DNA of 64,000 nucleotides from Pseudonocardia alni (GCF_002813375.1 NZ_PHUJ01000003.1:248001-312000), one strand, 5' to 3'; positions 1-7,670 are shown, counted from the stretch's first letter. Made by a program: numbers and translations. Notes: generated from the letters alone by a model not told the origin.

Positions 1-2
1 GT

Positions 3-491
3 CCGGCCCGTCCGCACGGCGCCGACCTGCGCACCGTCGGGGACTGGATGCGCAGGCCCGAGGTGGTGCGCTTCTTCGGTCAGCCCTGGCCCGACGAGCG
101 CTGGGCTCGTGAGCTGGACGGCCACGGCGCCGGGTCGGGTACCGCCGCCGTGCTCGTGGAGCCCGCCGGCGACCCGGCCGCCGGACCGATCGCGTACCTG
201 GAGATCTACCGCCCGGTGCGGCACGCGCTGGCCCGCGCGTTCCCGGTCGGCCCGGGCGACGTCGGCGTGCACGTCTGCGTCGGTGCCGCGCACCGGCGTG
301 GCACCGGTGGCGCGCTGCTCGCCGCGGTCGCCGACGCGCTGACCGCCGCGGGGTGCCCGCGGGTGCTCGCCGAGCCCGACGCCCGCAACACCGCCGCGCG
401 GGGGGCGTTCGGCCGGGCCGGGTTCGACGAGGCCGAGCGGATCGCGCTGCCGCACAAGGACGCCGTCGTCATGGTGCGCACGGCGGCCTGA
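3..491 (+). CDS. GNAT siderophore-type acyltransferase (IucB/MbtK-like), 5' partial
   Basis: The reading frame is open from the left edge, so the start is missing; an internal ATG at 48 is probably not the true start because homologous sequence (ADLRTVGDWM) precedes it. The order of motifs (W-M-x-x-P-x-V-x-x-F-F, then Q-P-W-P, then ELDGHG, YLEIYRP, a G-x-H-x-x-V-G acetyl-CoA loop region, EPDARN and a final LPHKDA) matches the acyl-CoA N-acyltransferases that acylate hydroxy-lysine or similar amines in siderophore assembly (IucB, RhbD, MbtK). This would act in the cytoplasm. It ends 3 bp before the convergent permease. An iron-siderophore binding protein lies 1.5 kb away, which fits. The exact amine substrate cannot be told; other siderophore genes may lie to the left. 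Confidence 0.75.
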   Translation, partial: PARPHGADLRTVGDWMRRPEVVRFFGQPWPDERWARELDGHGAGSGTAAVLVEPAGDPAAGPIAYLEIYRPVRHALARAFPVGPGDVGVHVCVGAAHRRGTGGALLAAVADALTAAGCPRVLAEPDARNTAARGAFGRAGFDEAERIALPHKDAVVMVRTAA

Positions 492-494
492 GCC

Positions 495-1895
495 TCAGCC
501 GAGCGGCCCGCCGTCCCCGGAGGGGCGCCGGTCGGCGGGGAGCAGCGCGTGCAGGGCGTGGTAGCCGACGAGCACCACGATCGTGCCCAGCGCGATCCCG
601 GACAGCTCGAACCCGCCCACCGACAGGCTCGCCCCGCCGATGCCGATGATCAGCCCGGCGGACAGCGGCACCAGGTTCGCGGCGTGGGCCAGGTCGACCC
701 CGTTGCGGATCCAGATGGCCGCCCCGAGCAGCCCGACCATGCCGTAGAGGACCACGGTGAGCCCGCCGAGCACCCCGCCCGGCACCGCGACGATCAGTGC
801 CCCGAACTTCGGGCAGAACCCCAGCAGCACCGCGACGGCCGCGGCCACCCAGTACGCGGCGGTGGAGTAGACCCGGGTCGCGGCCATCACGCCGATGTTC
901 TCCGCGTAGGTCGTGGTGGGGGAGCCGCCGACCAGGCCGGCCAGCGTGGTGCCCGCGCCGTCCGCGGCCAGCGCCCGGCCCAGGTACGGGTCGAGGCGCT
1001 CGCCGGTCATCCCCTCGACGGCCTTGACGTGCCCGGCGTTCTCCGCGACCAGCGCGATCACCGAGGGCAGCACGAGGAGCGCGAAGGCGAACGAGAACGT
1101 CGGCCAGTGCCAGCCGGCGATCTCCATGCCGTCCGGTCCGGTCTGGGTGGCGGGCGGCAGCCCCACCCAGTCCGCGGACCCGACCCCGGACAGGTCGACC
1201 CGCATCCGGGTGCCGACGTCCCCGTTCGCGTCGGGCGCGGTGATCGGACCGGTCGTGGCGTCGAGCAGCAGCGAGAAGGCGAACCCGGCGACCAGGCCGA
1301 TCAGCACCCCGATCCGGCCCCAGAACCCCGGCAGCAGTACCGCGGCGGCGATCACCACGACCATCGTCACCAGCGCGGCCCACTGGTCCTGTGGCCAGTA
1401 GACGGTCGAGGCGACCCCGGCGAGGTTGAACCCGATCAGCATGACGACGGCGCCGGTCACCGCGGGTGGCAGCAGCCGGGACACGACGCGGGCGCCGACC
1501 AGGTGCACGACCACACCGACCAGCAGCAGCACCACCCCGGCGACGACGATCGCGCCGGTCACGGCCGCGGAGTCCCCGCCCTGGGCGCGGATCGCCGCGA
1601 CCCCGCCGACGAACGACGCCGAGGACCCCAGGTAGCTGGGGATCCGGCCGTGGGTCATCAGCAGGAACAGCGCGGTCGCGACGCCGGACATCAGGATCGC
1701 GATGTTGGGGTTCAGTCCCATGAGGACCGGGAAGACGAACGTCGCCCCGAACATCGCGATCACGTGCTGGCCGCCGAGGCCGACGGTGCGCGGCCAGGAC
1801 AGCCGCTCCTGCGGGCCCACGACCTCGCCGGGCGGCGGGGCCTTGCCGCCGTGCACCACGGTCCAGCCGCGCCGTCGTTCCCGCGTCGAAGTCAC
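495..1895 (-). CDS. NCS2 family uracil/xanthine permease
   Basis: A 466-residue, strongly hydrophobic protein with about 12-14 membrane segments. The N-terminal stretch (GGKAPPPGEVVGPQERLSWP, then GLGGQHVIAMFGATFVFP) and the later LGSSASFVGG, IGFNLAG and AENAGHVKAV segments are typical of nucleobase:cation symporter-2 proteins related to UraA/RutG, which import uracil or other nucleobases with protons. The length is normal for the family. The chosen GTG start has GAGGGG 5 bases upstream. The gene is transcribed away from the iron-binding lipoprotein and tail-to-tail with the acyltransferase. Uracil is the most likely substrate but xanthine cannot be excluded. Confidence 0.85.
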   Translation of the reverse strand: MTSTRERRRGWTVVHGGKAPPPGEVVGPQERLSWPRTVGLGGQHVIAMFGATFVFPVLMGLNPNIAILMSGVATALFLLMTHGRIPSYLGSSASFVGGVAAIRAQGGDSAAVTGAIVVAGVVLLLVGVVVHLVGARVVSRLLPPAVTGAVVMLIGFNLAGVASTVYWPQDQWAALVTMVVVIAAAVLLPGFWGRIGVLIGLVAGFAFSLLLDATTGPITAPDANGDVGTRMRVDLSGVGSADWVGLPPATQTGPDGMEIAGWHWPTFSFAFALLVLPSVIALVAENAGHVKAVEGMTGERLDPYLGRALAADGAGTTLAGLVGGSPTTTYAENIGVMAATRVYSTAAYWVAAAVAVLLGFCPKFGALIVAVPGGVLGGLTVVLYGMVGLLGAAIWIRNGVDLAHAANLVPLSAGLIIGIGGASLSVGGFELSGIALGTIVVLVGYHALHALLPADRRPSGDGGPLG

Positions 1896-2023
1896 CGAGC
1901 CCCCTCACCGTGGCCCGCCGCCCTGACGGGGCCGCGATCACAGTCGTCGGCGCGGCGGGGCGGGACAAGGGGTTGCGCGCACCGGTGACGTGACGTTCAC
2001 GGCACCGGTGCGCGGGCGCCGGC

Positions 2024-3013
2024 TCAGCTGCCGGGGGCCCGGCCCTGCAGCGCCGCGTCGAGCTGCGGCACGACGGTGTCGATGGCGTAGGGCAGCGACA
2101 GCGGGCTGGAGTAGCCCAGCGCGGCGGCGAACTCGGTCTCGAACGGCCCGAGGTAGGCGACCCGGCCCTGCTGGACCGCCGGGATCGCGCGGAACACCGG
2201 GTCGGCCTCGGACTCGGCGCGCGAACGGCCCAGCACCACGAGCACGTCGCTGTCGAGGTCGCCCTGACGCTCCAGCGAGAGGGTCTGCGAGTCCGGCCGG
2301 ACGGTGAAGCCGAGGCCGGCGAAGATCTGGGCGCGCAGGTCGTCGGTGCCCATGTCGTAGGGGACGCCCTCGATGAAGAAGTCCATCTTCAGGTTCGTGC
2401 CCGCGAAGTCGGGGTGGGCCGCCTTGGCCTCGTCGAACTCGGCGCGGGTCGCGGCGATGACCTGCTCGGCCTGCTCGGTGCGCCCGGTGGCCTGCCCGGT
2501 GATGCGGGTCTGCTCCTCCCAGCCCGCGGCGTTCGTGCCGTCGGGGGTGCCCTGGGCGACGGTCGGCGCGATCTGCGACAGCGCGGTGTAGGTCGCCTGG
2601 TCCATGAAGGAGTAGACGCCGAGGATCAGGTCGGGCTGGAGTGCGGCGACCTGCTCGACCGGGATCTGGGACCCGGTCAGCAGCTGCGGCTGCGTCCCGC
2701 CGAGTGCCTCCTGCGCCCAGGGGCGCTTCGCGTAGTCGTAGTCGCCGATGTTCTCGCGGACCCCGACCGGCTTCACGCCGAGGGCGAGGGCGAAGTCGGC
2801 GTCGTTGAAGCCGACGGTCACGACCCGCTGCGGCGCGGCGGGGATCGTCGTCTGCCCGAAGGCGTGGGTGAGGGTGACCGGGAACGCCCCGGTGGGGGCG
2901 TCGTCGGCGGGGGCGGGCGGTGCCGCGTCGCCGGAGCCCCCGGAGGAGCAGCCGGCGAGTGCCAGCAACAGGACCACGCACGCGGCGAGCGCGCGGAGCA
3001 GGGGTCGGGGCAT
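2024..3013 (-). CDS. Iron-siderophore ABC transporter substrate-binding lipoprotein (FecB/FepB type)
   Basis: A 329-residue lipoprotein. The N-terminus has a basic start, a hydrophobic run and an LAGC lipobox (mature Cys around residue 21). The body has a PeripBP_2 fold signature: PQRVVTVGFNDADFALALGV, then LQPDLILG, DLDSDVLVVLG and a final GRVAYLG segment, as in Fe3+-siderophore and haem/cobalamin binding proteins. The ATG at 3013 is preferred over an upstream in-frame ATG at 3055 because GAAAGGA lies 8 bases before it and the signal peptide starts there. No permease or ATPase gene sits next to it, so it probably works with a transporter encoded elsewhere. A possible iron box lies upstream. 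Confidence 0.85.
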   Translation of the reverse strand: MPRPLLRALAACVVLLLALAGCSSGGSGDAAPPAPADDAPTGAFPVTLTHAFGQTTIPAAPQRVVTVGFNDADFALALGVKPVGVRENIGDYDYAKRPWAQEALGGTQPQLLTGSQIPVEQVAALQPDLILGVYSFMDQATYTALSQIAPTVAQGTPDGTNAAGWEEQTRITGQATGRTEQAEQVIAATRAEFDEAKAAHPDFAGTNLKMDFFIEGVPYDMGTDDLRAQIFAGLGFTVRPDSQTLSLERQGDLDSDVLVVLGRSRAESEADPVFRAIPAVQQGRVAYLGPFETEFAAALGYSSPLSLPYAIDTVVPQLDAALQGRAPGS

Positions 3014-3090
3014 GGGGGCGGTCCTTTCGACGGGACCCGTGCGGGCGGGGTGCACCGGGCGCCGGGGGATCAGGTCAGTACACCCTTCCG

Positions 3091-3109
3091 GGTGGACAGG
3101 CGAACCTTA
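3091..3109 (-). promoter_or_regulatory. Possible DtxR/IdeR iron box upstream of the siderophore-binding lipoprotein
   Basis: The 19 bases match the mycobacterial/corynebacterial iron-box consensus (TTAGGTTAGGCTAACCTAA) at 12 positions; one half is nearly intact (AGGCGAACCTTA on the plus strand) and the other is weak. It lies 78 bp upstream of the ATG at 3013, in a 106-bp gap that must hold the promoter. Iron control of such a gene is expected from family knowledge; the site itself is only a by-eye match. Confidence 0.4.
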
Positions 3110-3119
3110 CCCACGGCGG

Positions 3120-4556
3120 TCACGATCGGGCAGACAGGACATCCCACACGACCTCGAGGTGCTCGCGGCCCGTGGTGACCCCGCCGAAGGCCACCCGCAC
3201 CAGCGGGTGCCCGTCGACCTCGGTGCCGGTGAGCAGCACCCGTCCGTCGGCGTTGGCGCGCTCCAGCAGCGCGGTGGTCGCGGCGTCTCCGGAGCGCGAG
3301 CGGAGGCAGACCAGGGACAGCACCGGCGCGCACGCCAGCTCCAGGTCGTCGTGCCCGCGGACCCGCTCGGCCAGCTCGGCGGCGAGGTCCACGTGGCCGC
3401 GCAGGTGCGACCGCAGCCCGGACAGCCCCTGGCCGTGGAGCACCGCCCACAGCTTCAGTGCCCGGAACCGGCGCCCGAGCGGGACCTGCCAGTCCCGGAA
3501 GTCCACGACGGCGCCGGTGTCGGAGTGCGCGTCGCGCAGGTAGGCCGGGGTGATCGACAGCGCGGCCGGCAGCGCGCGGGCGTCGCGCACCCAGAGCAGC
3601 GAGGCGTCGAACGCGGTGAGCAGCCACTTGTGGGCGTCGGTGCAGAAGGAGTCGACGCCGGGCCCGGGGCCCGGGTTCACGCCGTCGAGCACCCAGCGGT
3701 GCTCCGGGCAGAGCGCGGCGACGCCCGCCCACGCGGCGTCGACATGCACCCAGGCCCGGTACGGTCGCGCCGCCGTGACCAGCGCCGCGACCGGGTCGCT
3801 CGACCCGGTCGAGGTCGTCCCGACCGTCGCGCACACCAGGACCGGGACCAGCCCTGCGGCGACGTCCGCGGCCAGGGTGGCGGCCAGCGCGGCCGGGTCC
3901 ATCGCCCGGGAGCCCGGGGTGCACGGGACGGTCCGCAGCCCGTCCGCGCCGAGCCCGGCCACCCGCACCGCCTTGGCCAGCGACGAGTGCGTCTCGGCCG
4001 TGACGTAGACGCGTTCCCGGCCGGTCACCCCGCGCGCGCGCCAGCCGGAGTCCGGGTCCGGGGCGGCCCGGTGCAGCGCGGCGGTCAGCGCGACCAGCGC
4101 CGCCGAGGACGCCGAGTCCTGGATCGAGCCGCCCCCGCCGCCGTCGTGGGTGAACGTCTCGTCCAGCCCGAGCGCCCGGGCCACCTGGTCGGTGACCGCC
4201 TGCTCCACCTCGGTGCACGCGGGCGAGGTCGACCAGAGCATCCCCTGCGCCCCGGCGCCGCCGGAGAGCAGCTCACCCAGCAGCGAGGTCAGCGACGCGT
4301 TCGCCGGGAAGAACGCGTGGAACCCGGGGTGCTGCCAGCGGGTGTCGGCGTCACCGGTGACGGCCTCGACCAGCGACGGGAACGCCGCGAGCGGCTCGGG
4401 GTCCTCGTTCGCCTCGCGGGGGAAGCGGGCCCGCACGGTGCCGGGCTCGACGACGTCGCGGACCGGGTGACGTTCGATCCCGGCGCGGGCGTCGGCGACG
4501 GCGTCGACGAACAGGTGGCCGAGGGCTCGGAACTCGTCCGGGGTGAGGTCGGGCAC
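3120..4556 (-). CDS. PLP-dependent aromatic-L-amino-acid decarboxylase family protein
   Basis: A 478-residue group II decarboxylase. Features in order: WQHPGFHAFFPAN (about 73-85), GMLWSTSPACTEVE (about 105-118), GGGGSIQDSASSA (about 139-151), HVDAAW with the PLP-ring Asp (about 271-276) and DAHKWLLT with the Schiff-base Lys at about 310. These are the hallmarks of tyrosine/DOPA/tryptophan decarboxylases (EC 4.1.1.28 type), which make aryl-ethylamines from aromatic amino acids. The GTG start at 4556 is chosen because the alignment to the family begins PDLTPDEFRALGH; the frame stays open far upstream but the code there is the shadow of the next gene. It is separated from the metallochaperone by only 11 bp and may be co-transcribed with it. 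It is not of the DesA (lysine decarboxylase) type. Confidence 0.85.
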   Translation of the reverse strand: MPDLTPDEFRALGHLFVDAVADARAGIERHPVRDVVEPGTVRARFPREANEDPEPLAAFPSLVEAVTGDADTRWQHPGFHAFFPANASLTSLLGELLSGGAGAQGMLWSTSPACTEVEQAVTDQVARALGLDETFTHDGGGGGSIQDSASSAALVALTAALHRAAPDPDSGWRARGVTGRERVYVTAETHSSLAKAVRVAGLGADGLRTVPCTPGSRAMDPAALAATLAADVAAGLVPVLVCATVGTTSTGSSDPVAALVTAARPYRAWVHVDAAWAGVAALCPEHRWVLDGVNPGPGPGVDSFCTDAHKWLLTAFDASLLWVRDARALPAALSITPAYLRDAHSDTGAVVDFRDWQVPLGRRFRALKLWAVLHGQGLSGLRSHLRGHVDLAAELAERVRGHDDLELACAPVLSLVCLRSRSGDAATTALLERANADGRVLLTGTEVDGHPLVRVAFGGVTTGREHLEVVWDVLSARS

Positions 4557-4567
4557 GTGCCCGGACG

Positions 4568-5725
4568 CTACCCGGCCACGGGCGTGTGCTCGTGGATCCC
4601 GTGGTCGTGCAGGTCGTCGAGGTCCCAGGTGGGCAGCGGGTCGTCCAGGTCGCGCCAGGAGCCGGGCCCGGCGAGCAGCTCGTCGTCGGTGAGCAGGGCC
4701 GGGTCGAGGCGCGCGGTGACGGCCGCGCGGGTCAGGCCGAGCCCGATGAACACGATCTCCTGCCCGCGCGGCCCGTCGAACGACGACCACGGCGCCGCCG
4801 GATCCAGGGCCATGTTCGGGCCGGCCTGCGACCACAGGCCGGCGACGTCGGGCCGGGTCGCCAGCCAGCAGAAGCCCTTGCTGCGCAGCAGTCCGGGCCA
4901 CTCGGCGAGCGCGTCGAGCAGCCGGGCGGGGTGGAAGGGGCGTCCGGCCCGCCAGGTCACGCTGGCGATCCCGTACTCCTCGGTCTCGGGGGTGTGGCTG
5001 CCGTTGAGCTCCTGCGCCCAGCCGGGTGTCGCGGACGCCGCCGCCGGGTCGTAGCGGTGGGTGTCGAGCAGCTCGGCGACCGGCACGTCGCCACGCACCG
5101 CGCGGACGCGGCGTGCGCCCGGGTTCATCCGCGACAGCAGCGCCTCGATCCGGCCCAGCGCGTGCGGCGCGACGAGGTCGGTCTTGTTGAGCACCAGCAG
5201 GTCCGCGAACTCGACCTGGTCGGCGAGCAGGTCCGACAGGGTCCGCTCGTCGCCCTCGGCGGCCTGCAGCTCGCGGTCGGCGAGCGAGTCCTCGCTGGTC
5301 AGGAGCGTCTCGAAGGTCGAGGCGTCGACGAGGGTGACCATCGTGTCCAGCCGCGCGACGTCGGAGAGCGCGGTGCCGTCGTCGAAGGTCCACTCGAACG
5401 TCGCCGCGACCGGCATCGGCTCGGAGATCCCGGTCGACTCGACGACGACGTGGTCGTAGCGCCCCTCCGCGGCGAGCTCGCCGACCGTGGTCAGCAGGTC
5501 CTCGCGCAGCGTGCAGCAGATGCAGCCGTTGGTGAGCTCGACCAGCTTCTCCTGGCTGCGGTGCAGGTCGACCAGCGCGCCGTCGATGTTGACCTCGCTC
5601 ATGTCGTTGACGACGACGGCGATCCGCCTGCCGTCGCGGTTCGCGAGCAGGTGCTCCAGCAGCGTCGTCTTCCCCGCGCCGAGGAAGCCGGACAGGATCG
5701 TGACGGGAACGCGACGGTCGGCCAT
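4568..5725 (-). CDS. COG0523 GTPase metallochaperone (CobW/ZigA-like, probable zinc)
   Basis: A 385-residue G3E GTPase. It has a P-loop (GFLGAGKTT, residues 13-21), the diagnostic metal-binding GCICC motif (67-71), ESTGISEP (switch/Walker B region), an NKTD guanine-specificity motif near residue 175, a CobW C-terminal domain, and a His-rich end (DDLHDHGIHEH). Members with this form deliver Zn or Co to client proteins and are often induced by Zur under zinc limitation. The ATG at 5725 is followed directly by the conserved VTILSGFLGAGKTT. A possible Zur box lies 9-21 bp upstream. Divergent from the Trp leader and trpS; the decarboxylase follows 11 bp downstream. The metal is inferred from motif type and context. 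Confidence 0.85.
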   Translation of the reverse strand: MADRRVPVTILSGFLGAGKTTLLEHLLANRDGRRIAVVVNDMSEVNIDGALVDLHRSQEKLVELTNGCICCTLREDLLTTVGELAAEGRYDHVVVESTGISEPMPVAATFEWTFDDGTALSDVARLDTMVTLVDASTFETLLTSEDSLADRELQAAEGDERTLSDLLADQVEFADLLVLNKTDLVAPHALGRIEALLSRMNPGARRVRAVRGDVPVAELLDTHRYDPAAASATPGWAQELNGSHTPETEEYGIASVTWRAGRPFHPARLLDALAEWPGLLRSKGFCWLATRPDVAGLWSQAGPNMALDPAAPWSSFDGPRGQEIVFIGLGLTRAAVTARLDPALLTDDELLAGPGSWRDLDDPLPTWDLDDLHDHGIHEHTPVAG

Positions 5726-5733
5726 AGATTCAC

Positions 5734-5746
5734 GATAACCATTGTC
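5734..5746. promoter_or_regulatory. Possible Zur (zinc uptake regulator) box between the metallochaperone and the Trp leader
   Basis: GATAACCATTGTC is an imperfect 13-bp dyad that differs at two positions from a GATAAT-C-ATTATC type Zur core. It sits 9-21 bp upstream of the COG0523 start codon and about 26 bp upstream of the leader-peptide start on the other strand, in an AT-richer patch. Zur control of COG0523 genes is well known; whether this site is real needs a motif scan or binding test. Confidence 0.4.
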
Positions 5747-5771
5747 GATAATCGCGGTGAAGGGTGCCCCC

Positions 5772-5822
5772 GTGCGCACCTCCCGTCCGGTCTGGTGGCG
5801 GCTGCTCCCCGCAGCCGCGTAG
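5772..5822 (+). CDS. Trp leader peptide of the trpS attenuator (16 aa, tandem Trp)
   Basis: A 16-codon ORF (GTG start, TAG stop) reading MRTSRPVWWRLLPAAA with two adjacent TGG codons at 5793-5798. A strong Shine-Dalgarno (GAAGGG, 5759-5764) lies 7 bases before the GTG. It is followed by two mutually exclusive hairpins and then trpS. A ribosome stalled on the Trp codons would cover the 5' arm of the first hairpin. This is the classic arrangement of a ribosome-mediated attenuator. It is far below the size normally annotated. The reading is direct; function is inferred. Confidence 0.85.
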   Translation: MRTSRPVWWRLLPAAA

Positions 5823-5861
5823 ACGCACGTCACCGTCATCCCGGGCTGCCGAGCAGCCCGG
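5798..5861 (+). promoter_or_regulatory. Tryptophan-responsive transcription attenuator upstream of trpS
   Basis: Four segments can be read. Segment 1 (5798-5805, GCGGCTGC) pairs perfectly with segment 2 (5811-5818, GCAGCCGC). Segment 3 (5841-5848, CCGGGCTG) pairs perfectly with segment 4 (5854-5861, CAGCCCGG) as the terminator-like stem. Segment 2 can instead pair with segment 3 through GCAGCC (5811-5816) and GGCTGC (5844-5849), giving an antiterminator. The Trp codons end exactly at segment 1, so stalling would free segment 2. There is no U-tract after the 3:4 stem, which is common in actinomycetes. An auxiliary, indolmycin-resistant TrpRS gene in Streptomyces coelicolor is known to be regulated in this way. 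Confidence 0.8.
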
Positions 5862-5908
5862 CGGCAACCGGTGTGTCTCGTGCAGCTCCCCGTTCCCAGG
5901 AGCTGATC

Positions 5909-7006
5909 ATGGATTCCCTCGCCGCCACCGCCACCGTCGCCCGGATGCCCGCGCTGCGTGCCGCCGTCGCCCGGATGCCCGCGCTGCGTGCCGCCGTCGC
6001 CGCCGACCCGTCGTCGCACCGGGTGCTGACCGGGGAGCGGCCGACCGGCCCTCTGCACCTCGGGCACCTGGTGGGCAGGATCTCCGAACGCGTCCGGCTG
6101 CAACGGTCCGGAGTGGACGTGCTGGTGATCCTCGCCGACTACCAGGTGATCACCGACCGTGACGTCGCCGACCGGCTGTCGGACCACGTCCGCGACGCGG
6201 TGCTCGACCAGCTCGCCGCCGGGCTCGACCCGGACCGCACGACGGTGTTCGCCCACTCCGCGGTGCCCGCGCTGAACCAGCTCATGCTGCCGTTCCTGTC
6301 GCTGGTCACCGAGGCCGAGCTGCACCGCAACCCGACGGTGAAGGCCGAGCACGCCGCGTCCGGACGGGCGTTGTCGGGGCTGCTGCTGACCTATCCGGTG
6401 CACCAGGCCGCGGACATCCTGTCCTGCCGCGCCGACCTCGTGCCGGTGGGCAAGGACCAGCTCCCGCACATCGAGCTCACCCGGGCGCTGGCCCGGCGCT
6501 TCGCCGAGCGCTACGGCCCGGTGTTCACCCCGCCCGAGCCGATGCTGACCGACACCCCGGAGCTGCCGGGGCTCGACGGGCACACGATGTCCACGTCCCG
6601 CGGCAACGCCGTCCCGCTCGGCGCGACCGCGGACGAGACCGCGGCGCTCGTGCGCCGCGCCCGCACCGACCCCGAGCGGCGCATCACCGTCGACCCGGAC
6701 GGCAGGCCCGGGGTGTACGGGCTGCTCACGACCGCGGCCCTGTGCCTGGGCCGCGACCCGCACGAGCTGGCCGCGACCCTGGACGGGGCCGCCGCGCTGA
6801 AACGGCTCACCACCGACGCGGTCAACGACCACCTCGCCGGACACCGCGCGCGGCGCGCCGAGCTGGCCCGCGACCCCGGGCTCGTCGACGACGTGCTGGC
6901 CCGCGGCAACTCCCGCGCGAACGACCTGGCCGACGAGACACTCGACGCGGTCCGCGCGGCCATGGGGATGCGCTACGGGCGGGTCAGGACGCGGTCCGCC
7001 GGGTGA
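5909..7006 (+). CDS. trpS: Tryptophanyl-tRNA synthetase, auxiliary (TrpRS1-like) type
   Basis: A 365-residue class I synthetase that charges tRNA-Trp. The HIGH motif is PLHLGH (residues 48-53). The KMSKS loop reads TMSTS (226-230), so both lysines are replaced, an unusual state. VLTGERPTGPLHLGHLVG, ADYQVITDRD, TYPVHQAADIL and PVGKDQLPH are characteristic of the second actinomycete TrpRS type, whose Streptomyces member is indolmycin-resistant. The ATG at 5909 is preceded by AGGAG. A perfect 30-bp in-frame duplication near the N-terminus repeats RMPALRAAVA (residues 12-31). Expression is probably controlled by the attenuator upstream. Its end overlaps the convergent MOSC gene by 23 bp. A housekeeping TrpRS is likely elsewhere. 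Confidence 0.9.
   Translation: MDSLAATATVARMPALRAAVARMPALRAAVAADPSSHRVLTGERPTGPLHLGHLVGRISERVRLQRSGVDVLVILADYQVITDRDVADRLSDHVRDAVLDQLAAGLDPDRTTVFAHSAVPALNQLMLPFLSLVTEAELHRNPTVKAEHAASGRALSGLLLTYPVHQAADILSCRADLVPVGKDQLPHIELTRALARRFAERYGPVFTPPEPMLTDTPELPGLDGHTMSTSRGNAVPLGATADETAALVRRARTDPERRITVDPDGRPGVYGLLTTAALCLGRDPHELAATLDGAAALKRLTTDAVNDHLAGHRARRAELARDPGLVDDVLARGNSRANDLADETLDAVRAAMGMRYGRVRTRSAG
5941..6000 (+). repeat. Perfect 30-bp tandem duplication inside trpS
   Basis: Bases 5941-5970 and 5971-6000 are identical, 30 bp each, and encode RMPALRAAVA twice in the N-terminal extension before the catalytic core. Perfect identity at the DNA level suggests a recent duplication by slippage or recombination; it keeps the frame. 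Confidence 0.95.
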
Positions 7007-7622
7007 CCGTCTCCCGGATCCGCGGCAGCAGGTGCTCGCCCGCGGCCAGCAGATCCGGGAGGCGGGCGGGCTCGGCGAGCAGTGCCCGGAACGCGTCGGC
7101 GACGGTGACGCCGTGCCCGGGCCGGTGCTCGACGGTCACAGCGTCGCCGGCGCGGATCCCCCCGGGGGACAGGACCCGCAGGTAGGCACCGGGGCGGGCG
7201 GCCGCGGTGAAGCGCTTCACCCAGCCCGTCCGCTCCAGGTGCGCGGCGAAGGTCCGGCACGGGATGCGCGGCGCGGTCACCTGCAGCAGCACTCCGCCGA
7301 CCTGCCAGCGCTCGCCCAGCTCCGCGCCGCACACGTCGACGCCGCGGGTGGTGAGGTTCTCCCCGAACATCCCCGCCCGCAGCGGGCCCAGCTCGGGGGC
7401 GAAGAACTCCAGGTCCTCCCGGGCGTAGGCGTAGACGGCCTGGTCCGGGCCGCCGTGGTGGTCGGCGTCGCAGATCGTGTCGCCGGCCAGCCCGCTCGCC
7501 GCGGGCGCTGGGATGTCCACCCGGACCGGACCGGGTACCGGCCGCTTGTCGATGCCCGAGGTCCCCGCCTTGGCGAGGATCGGACGGGACACCCCGGTGT
7601 TCACGGACTCCACGACGGACAC
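6984..7622 (-). CDS. MOSC domain-containing protein (YiiM-like)
   Basis: A 212-residue protein with the single-domain YiiM pattern: N-terminal GTSGIDKRPV, then DHHGGPDQAVYAYAREDLEFF, MFGENLTTRGVD, and PRIPCRTFAAHL with the conserved MOSC Cys (about residue 122). MOSC domains occur in molybdenum cofactor sulfurases and in mARC/YcbX/YiiM enzymes that reduce N-hydroxylated compounds; the partner and substrate here are unknown. GTG start at 7622. Its 3' end overlaps trpS by 23 bp, tail to tail. Confidence 0.85.
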   Translation of the reverse strand: MSVVESVNTGVSRPILAKAGTSGIDKRPVPGPVRVDIPAPAASGLAGDTICDADHHGGPDQAVYAYAREDLEFFAPELGPLRAGMFGENLTTRGVDVCGAELGERWQVGGVLLQVTAPRIPCRTFAAHLERTGWVKRFTAAARPGAYLRVLSPGGIRAGDAVTVEHRPGHGVTVADAFRALLAEPARLPDLLAAGEHLLPRIRETVTRRTAS

Positions 7623-7670
7623 CCCCGCGACGCTAGGCGTCCCACCGCCGCCGACGCGAGCGGGTTCGTC

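Noticed and set aside
469-1988. Long antisense ORFs of several hundred codons, here opposite the NCS2 permease, and similar frames throughout the window
   Set aside because: In DNA above 70 percent GC, shadow frames lack stop codons; these are Arg/Ala/Gly/Pro-rich and motif-free, while the opposite frame encodes a clear protein.
3120-4556. DesA-type lysine decarboxylase for desferrioxamine synthesis
   Set aside because: The acyltransferase and iron lipoprotein nearby made this tempting, but the sequence has the aromatic decarboxylase signatures (HPGFHAFFPAN, SPACTEVE) rather than those of DesA.
5726-5908. T-box riboswitch before trpS
   Set aside because: No T-box core or specifier stem I can recognise; the tandem-Trp leader ORF and alternative hairpins explain the region better.
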